DNA of 64,000 nt, taken from Eutypella sp. D-1 (taxonomy: Eukaryota > Ascomycota > Sordariomycetes > Xylariales > Diatrypaceae). Under the pieces are notes generated by a model. The model was not told the origin of the DNA, did not search any database, and worked only from the letters and a program-made list of their open reading frames with translations. This document shows, piece by piece, positions 55,880-64,000 of the stretch (position 1 is its first letter; each line of letters opens with the position of its first letter). Location: the NCBI GenBank assembly GCA_023313575.1, contig JAJTTP010000003.1, positions 1,984,001 to 2,048,000 of the forward strand, read 5' to 3'. The translations under genes were made by a program, and so were the position numbers.

Positions 55880-58538
55880 GGTAGGTGTAGGTAACCTGTA
55901 AACTAGGTGGTTGGTAGGTTGGTTGGTAGGTGGTTCGAGCTACCGAATAGTTCGAACTGAACTGCCGCGTTTCTTCCTCGTGTGTAGTAGTAGTCTGAGC
56001 GCGAACCCGAGGTCGGTCGGATAGGTAAACTTTCTTCTTCTTCTCCTCTTCTCCTGTCAAAGCATGGTCGGCTTCTGCGTCTACTCTTAGTTACTCCGTA
56101 CTCCGTGCCAGAAGTCTCGAATACTGTTGTCGCAAGCCGGGCCGAGTCAGGGGAAGGGGGAGGGAGGGCGCGCAAACAGGCGGACAGGCAAACAACAAGA
56201 ACAGGATACTCGAATACGATAGAGCTAGCTATATATGGGCGTGCACAGATCTGTCTCGGGTCCCCGAGGGAGAGGGGGGAAATCGGGCGGGTTTTTAGGG
56301 GGAGATGGCTAGATAGATATCTATATAGTCTGACAGGCCTTCCTACTTAGTATCCTAGCTTATCTCTACGTCACCCCCCTCCTCTCCCCCCTCCGAGGAC
56401 TGCAGTTCTACATGATCAGGGCGCGCCCTGTCTTGGCGGGATCTCGCCCCCGATACGGGTAGTTGTAGCCGTAGCCGTAGCCGGACGGCCGCCAAGCCCC
56501 TCCAAGTCCAATCCACTCCAGTCCAGTCCATCGAACAGTGCAGCGTAGCGTAGGAGCCCACATGGCAACGCAGACCGTCATCGGTACTTGTGCGTGCATA
56601 GGTAGCATAGCTTCGTACAGATATCATACATATATACCTTCGGCTAGGCATGTATCAATGCAGGGTTACATAACTCTTATACCATTTTTTTTGGCTCGGG
56701 GTATATTGATATGTTAGAACCGGCTGTCCACCCCTTCTTTTCTCCCCTCGGGCCCCCTCTTAAACCTTTTTCTCTCTCTCGTTCTCTCCTTCACCCCCAA
56801 CCCAAAAAGTCCCCATCAATCCACCGTGATTGGCCAATTGGGAGGAATGAGCATCCCCTACCTATCTACGCTACCTTACCTACCCACCTACTACTACAGT
56901 GCCTAGTATATCTAGTCCAACCTTAGTAGTGCCTAATGCGATCCATCCCCCTCTCCCCCTCCCTCCTCTCCACGCTTTCCCCGAACCCTCCCTCTCCGGT
57001 CCTCGCATGGAACTTCCGGTTTGGAGAATCCCGTTCGCCGGGCCCCTCCCTACCTAACCAGCCTCCCGGGCTAGCTTCCTGCACCGCGTTAACTGGCAGC
57101 GTTAGTACGGTGGTTTGGTCGTGGTATAGTAGTAGTGGTGGTGGGTTTTCTGGGGTGTGGGGGGAGAGAGTGTGTGTGCGGTAAGGGGATAGGTAGATAG
57201 ATGTCCAACAGCTGGCTGGTTGATTGGGGGAAGAGTTGCAGGTCTCATGTCATGTCAAGATAGAGATAAAAACCAGACATGTGCCATTTTTATGGAGTGG
57301 TCGCTTAGTCGGTGCCTACATACTGAGCTTAGCTTTTGAGAAGTACAACCTTGGAAGCTAGCTCTAAAAAACCGTAGTGGTATAATGCCAAGCGAGGCTG
57401 ATAGTTAATAGGTCGAGTTAAAAGGTCAGGCTCCTTCGGTTTATATATATATATTTACGTTATATATACATGTCTGTCGGGTAGGCATGGAAGCGCTTCA
57501 CTGAACTCGAAAAGAAGCAAATCGGCGTTGATTCGGCCTGTTCGCCGTCGCAATGTATGGGATGCGACAAGTGACAGAACAGGATGCCTATGTGGCATTT
57601 CCCCTCGAGATTCGCACATGAGTGGGTTCGCGTTGGGTGTGGGACGGACAAGTCAGAGCTGGATTGCCTATCCCCCCTCTTGGCACAGCGTGCGTATCTA
57701 TCTACAATAGGGTCCCTAACGGTGCTCATTGGAGAGACCGGGTAGAGGGAGGAAGCGCTGCCTCCCCGCTCCAGTCAACAAACAAAAAGCGTGATACAGT
57801 AGAGGGTGAGGAGGGAATAGGGAAAGCGACGACACCACCGCAAGAAACGTATCAATGGCTCGTCCATGACAATGACATATCGCAGCCCGATGCGTAGCGG
57901 GAGAACCAAGTCAATTCAATGCACTCCAATCGCCGAACGGATCCTATCGAAAAAAAAAAAAGTCCCCCAGCCTGCACTGTCATGTACATCTTTCCCTTCC
58001 AACCCTGACTGTTCGAAGGTAGCAAACTGTAAAAAAAAACTGATAAAAGGGGTGAAGGCGGTATAACGAGGAACTGGCCCGGAGATCCCTGCGAGAGAGA
58101 AAAGGAAAGACCGCCCCAGAAGACCACGTTCCGGTCCGGTGCAATATAAGTTTTCGAAAACCCCAAAACTCGCGGCGTCCCCATAGCTCACTATCCTCTA
58201 TAGAAGAGACAGAGAGCAATCGTTGTGGGACTCTGTGACTCTTGGAAAGCTTCGTTCGTATCATCATAAGGCTGTATCTGCAGTTACGTGTAGTGTACCT
58301 TTCCAACCGGGTACATGACGGGGGAGACCCTTGGGTTTCAGTCCACTCTCGCATCTCCAGCTGCTACTGTTCTCGCAATCCCCCTCAGTCTAATCAAATC
58401 GCTGATGAAAATGCAGCAGTTTGCGATTCTGCGAATAATACCTCGTAAAGCCTGCTGCGTATCTTTCGTGGTCCCGAAAAGGGTGTCACGACCTAAACCG
58501 TCGAATGGAAAATACTGCGGAAGGGCTCGGCGACTTCT
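55880..58538. other. Intergenic: ureohydrolase promoter and CDC42 downstream region
   Basis: No gene is supported. Within 220 bases of the ureohydrolase start are a GGTTGGTAGGT tandem (55,908-55,933) and TACTCCGTACTCCGT at 56092-56106. Pyrimidine-rich tracts lie around 56,730-56,800 and 56,940-57,000. The last ~600 bases (57,950-58,538) are probably CDC42 3' UTR. Confidence 0.55.
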
Positions 58539-59868
<1,330 letters not shown>

Positions 59869-62800
59869 TGTGTCCTAATAAGCCACCCCTTCGAAGGAGC
59901 GGATGTTGAAGATCGGTAATCCCTGCAGAGAAACAAGAAGTCGGAGTCGGAGTCGGAGTCGCCTGATTTTGGTTTCCTGATTTAGTTGCCTGGTTTGATC
60001 GTTTTTGGCTTTGAATTTCTTATCGCGTTCTTATTCTGGCGGCGGTTTGAGGCGGTATACAGTATACAGTATGCGGTATGTGGTATGTGGTATATGGTAT
60101 GTAGTATGTGGTGTATGATATGCGGTATGGTATGTATGCGATATGCGGTATGCGGTATGAACTTTTTGGACTTTTGAACCTTTGGACCTTTTGGACCTTT
60201 TGGAAGGAGATCGGGAGATCTATCTCTCTTTCGGTGCTACTACTATCGAGTGACTATCGAGTGGCCCGCTATGGCCCGGGTGACTTAATCGGGTGGAGTC
60301 TTGAGTCCTGAGTACTGAGTCCTGGGTACTGAGAAGGTGAGGGTGAGGGGGGGAGCTTGGGAAAGAAGGTTGACGTGGTTTTTGCTGTCTCAAAAAAAAG
60401 TTTAAGACTCTACCTAGGATCTAGGTAGAAGAAGTAGATTTGACGTGTAAACGTGAGGTTGATTGTCGTGGGTGGAAGGTGTTGTGGCTGCGTGGTCGTG
60501 CTTTTTGGGGGGGATCGGCGGTACAAGTCGTCGAGAATGTGAGAAATGTGGGCTGCTGATAGAGAAAGTCGTAGGTGAGTGAGAGTGTTAAGGTTAACTT
60601 GTTAATGTATCACGGGAAATCGGGATCAAGGCAGGGCAGAGCAGGGCAGGGCAGGGGGGGTTAGTACTGTATATGGAGGGGGGGAGGGGAGAAAATGCAG
60701 AAGAAGAAAAAATAAAATCAAAACGAAAAAAAGAAAAAAGCCAACGTTGTCGTCGTGGTTGGCGATGTGTGACTGTGACGTACGTACCTTGTAGACCCAA
60801 AAAAAAGAAACAGAGATAATAAACTGTTAGGTAGAGGAGGGAAAAGAAAAAGACCGTGGGCGTGGACAAGGAAATAGGTGAAGCGGGAGTTATAGAAATG
60901 GTCGAGAGGAAGCCCTGGAGAGAACCTGGAAGGAGCTGGGGTGAAGGTAGGTACTACCTGCTCTATTCTAGGTACATAAGATATGTATGTATGTTAGGTA
61001 CTATAACCAAGTCGTAAGTACATAAGTAATGAGAAGTAGAGATACAAGGCGGAATTCAGCATTCAAATATAATTGGACGCAAAGAATGGGAAACTGGGGA
61101 AAGAAGAGAGGAAAATACCTGTTATTCCAGAAGGCATAAGCCTTAAGCTAACCTTAGATTGTACCGCTACTACGAGTACTTGTAGAGTAGGGAGCCTGGG
61201 AGCGCAAGGAGGTAGAAAAGCAGGGAGGTTGCTACAATTAGGTACCTAAGCATGCGTATAAGTACATAACTGACCTATTTAGGGGAATGCTACTGTAGCT
61301 TGTGTTAGAGGTATGGATGGTGAGGTGTAGGGTGGACTCTCTGTGGTACTGGCGGCGGCAGTGGTAGTGTAGTGGTAAGTAAGGAATGAACGGCCATTGC
61401 ACCGCCGCTATCACGGCATACTCTAACTGCTCCTCTACATCTACCTAGTAAGTAAAGTTAAGCAGTGGCAGTTTCCAAGTTACATACAAGCTTGTACCTC
61501 GGTATACTTCTAAGGTTAATAGGTATCTCCCGTCGGTAGGCTGGTTCCTTACTCTGATATATCAATAATCACACGGGAATTGCATTAAAAGCAGTTGGCA
61601 ACACATGTGGATAGAGCTAGGTATGTTTACTTGGTACCTTATTCTTCAGTATTCAGCTGGCATGGATACAATGACGGAAAACAAGATGCGACAAACACAC
61701 TTAGCGATAATGACCTGCGTAACAATACAGAATGCAGTGTGTATCTACTCCGTACATTTGTGCTGCCTGTCTGTCTGCCCGTAGGCGTTGTCTTGAAGGG
61801 GGAGGGAGGGTGTCCCATTTTGGAATCTCCTCCGCTCGACTCAGAGAATAAACCCCATATTTCCTAAGTTCCTGCTGCCAACCCCTTTCAACAGCACAAG
61901 CATGTCTGCCCAAGGGACGACGACATCAAGACGAGTGGTGATCCGTCGCGAATGGTTGCTACAGCTGAACTCAAGCCCTGTCCAACAAAATACAGTGACA
62001 CACTGTTCACCAGCAAACAAGTGTGGTAGAGAGTAGAGGGGGAGGGTGTAGGTCACCTCCCCGAGAGCGCGAAGGGGTCTCCGAGCGAAGCACCGGGGGG
62101 GGACACCACCTCCCCTCTGCACGAGAAGCCCTATCACCGTCCGCGGGCCATTTAATCGGTAATCAAGAGCTGCATCTGGTGCGACCTGGCACAGAAACTG
62201 CCAGCGATTGGCGGACAGGTCTCCCGGTTGAAGGGGCGGAGCTCGCATGTGGCATACCATACCACACAGATACCTACATATGTCTGAAAGACAAGGCAAG
62301 CCGCAAGCCCGCGGGAAGGAAGTATGCATAATGAAAGAGCGACGTTGGACAGCATGATCTAGCATGTGTCTCTATGCGTGTATATGTGCGTACCGCGATC
62401 TTCGAAGGCGGGTGTAGTTGCGAAGGAGCCCCATCCTAAGAGAAGAAGCAAGATCCCTCCCCCCTCCCCCGGCGCATTGAACTAGGTAAGATACTAATGA
62501 CGCAACTCGCGACAACCACGATCTTGCGAAAAGATCTTCCTTCCAAGCACCCTTGCCCCATAAGGTTGCCGTGACACGGAGGATCTGATTGTCAGGCCTT
62601 ACGACGGCGTCATACATATAGCTACGCACATAATGATAAGGGCACGACTTAGTTGTGTGCGTCTGCTGTGCCTGCGTGCCCGCAGAGACCCTCATACCTA
62701 ATCTCAGGACACGGGTGCAAGGGACGCGATACCCCCTTCGCCCGGAGCGGCGGGAGACTAGCCAAGCAGCAGCAGAAGCAAACATTCTTCGACGGCTTCT

Positions 62801-64000
62801 AGACTGGGGCAATGACTGCGAGAAGCCGAGCCCCGATGTCGTCTTAGTCAGGGACCCCGGATGAGGATGAAGCACTATCCACCACCACCCATACCGATCT
62901 TTGCCAACCAATCCCTCGCACCTCGACAGGATATTTCAAACCATGTCAAGCGGGAAACCAGCACATTACCGGGACCTCTGATATTGCTGGTGCGCTCTAC
63001 ACAGGGTGCCTTACATGATAAATCGTAGTACATGTGCATTCGCTTGGCCTACGATGTAGCTAGCTGGCTGGGTGATATTACCCTGGACATGTAAAACCGT
63101 TCCTACTTGGTCGGCTGGTCGGTTAGTGGGTCAAGCTTTACGGAGATTTTGTATGAGGGCGTGCCGCCAGTCACTAGGGGTGATGAAAGGATATCGGCGC
63201 CGCCGCCGCGGTCGAAGAGGCACGAGGAATACCGGGGGACGTTGTTGTCATAATCGATCGAGTATCCACCAAACAGGATATTCTATATATACAAGGTCCA
63301 CCAGGGTTGGGTCCCTGGGGCCCTGGGCTGTCTGAGAACTGGTCGACTGAGACTAAAAATGGCCGGGAATCCCCTACATCAAGCGGCGCGGTAGGGCTTT
63401 CTACTTTGATAAGTTATTATGTAGAGAAAGGCTAGGGCACAAAGAGAGGAAGAGAGATTGACTGAAAGAGAGACAAAGAGAACCCTGAAGGGGAGAGGGG
63501 GGGCTACTAACCAAGCTAACCTGGGCCGCATAGACGACGGCCCGGTGATGAAACGGATCGACCTAATAAACATTCACTATGCGGGAACGCTGGGCACCTG
63601 AAACGGGCGACCTGGCAGGCAGCCTTGGGAGGGTGACCTAGAGGCCTCGGGACCTTCCAAGTTGTTCCCAAAGGTTTATGTAATTAAAGATGAGAAGGGA
63701 TGGGATCCTACGTAACCCTAACCCGCAGGTCGGCCCGTCATTTCACGTAATCTCCAGGGCTGACAACCCTGGCAGACTCGTGGGACATGTTGGCAGGCAA
63801 GCTGGCTAGTTAGCTGGCTGGCTGGCTGGGAGGCCGGGGACTGGGGACTGGGGGAGAGAGTGCCGCCGTCGCCGGCCCCGACCAAATCCTCGCCCTTGCA
63901 TTAAATGCGGTTTATCCATTTATTCATTAATGCGAAAGAAAGGGAAAAAAAGAGATGCGCAGTCGGGATTTGGGATTGATACTTTCATACTTCCACCTGG
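59869..64000. other. CDC42 promoter/leader, then gene-free sequence to the right edge
   Basis: No gene is supported in these 4.1 kb. A candidate CDC42 leader intron runs from donor AAG|GTACGT (60787) to acceptor CTGCAG (59923) on the reverse strand, 865 bases. It contains the GTATG-type array at 60,052-60,160 and long purine tracts (60,640-60,760). Beyond 60,900 there are many TAGGTA words, a TTAGGTACCTAA palindrome (61238-61249) and TACTCCGTA (61746-61754). Short frames between 61,600 and 63,600 show no domain. Confidence 0.5.
60052..60160. repeat. Degenerate GTATGNG/GTATACA tandem array
   Basis: Roughly 14 copies of a 7-base unit (GTATACA changing to GTATGCG, GTATGTG, GTATATG) run in a row ~190-290 bases upstream of the CDC42 start codon. 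It shows stepwise divergence along its length. Confidence 0.85.

Overview
The window reads as nuclear DNA of a filamentous ascomycete, most likely a Sordariomycete. The evidence is single-copy eukaryotic genes with short GT-AG introns (about 45-180 bases, several with CTAAC-type branch sites), GC-rich coding sequence against AT-rich intergenic DNA, pyrimidine-rich leaders, and recognisable fungal orthologues (Ase1, Irs4-type EH protein, Atg101, Mis12, a four-RRM Mrn1/Nrd1-type protein, Cdc42). I saw no bacterial-style operons, CRISPR arrays, rRNA genes or convincing tRNA genes. Exon boundaries were worked out by hand from splice signals, reading phase and protein continuity.

Left part (1-25,610): the 3' end of an Ase1/PRC1 microtubule bundler; an EH-domain IRS4-like protein; a reverse-strand kelch protein with signal peptide and one membrane span; a 3 kb gene-free stretch with an LTR-like remnant; an F-box protein whose C-terminal half is a Ras-like fold with all GTP-binding motifs degraded (the most unusual gene here); a two-PH-domain protein; a secreted GH5 glycosidase; and an unrecognised protein with a 2EXR-like core. 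This half is gene-poor and carries the more accessory genes.

Middle (25,611-31,763): a gene desert of about 6 kb leading to a forkhead transcription factor of the Hcm1/Sep1 type.

Right part (31,764-59,868): mostly conserved housekeeping genes. These are the forkhead factor, Atg101 (autophagy initiation) divergent from Mis12 (kinetochore), a long mitochondrial-type PPR protein, a histidine acid phosphatase, the Mrn1/Nrd1-type RNA-binding protein, a secreted-type ureohydrolase of the agmatinase family, and Cdc42. Several touch cell division or polarity (Ase1, Hcm1-like, Mis12, Cdc42), but nothing indicates a physical cluster with one shared function. The last 4 kb has no gene I can support.

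Across the intergenic DNA two short motifs recur far above chance: the palindrome TACCTAGGTA (4 exact copies) and the 9-mer TACGGAGTA (6 exact copies), with many looser TAGGTA/TACCTA copies. The window also has several microsatellites and a 16-base minisatellite that abuts the phosphatase start codon.
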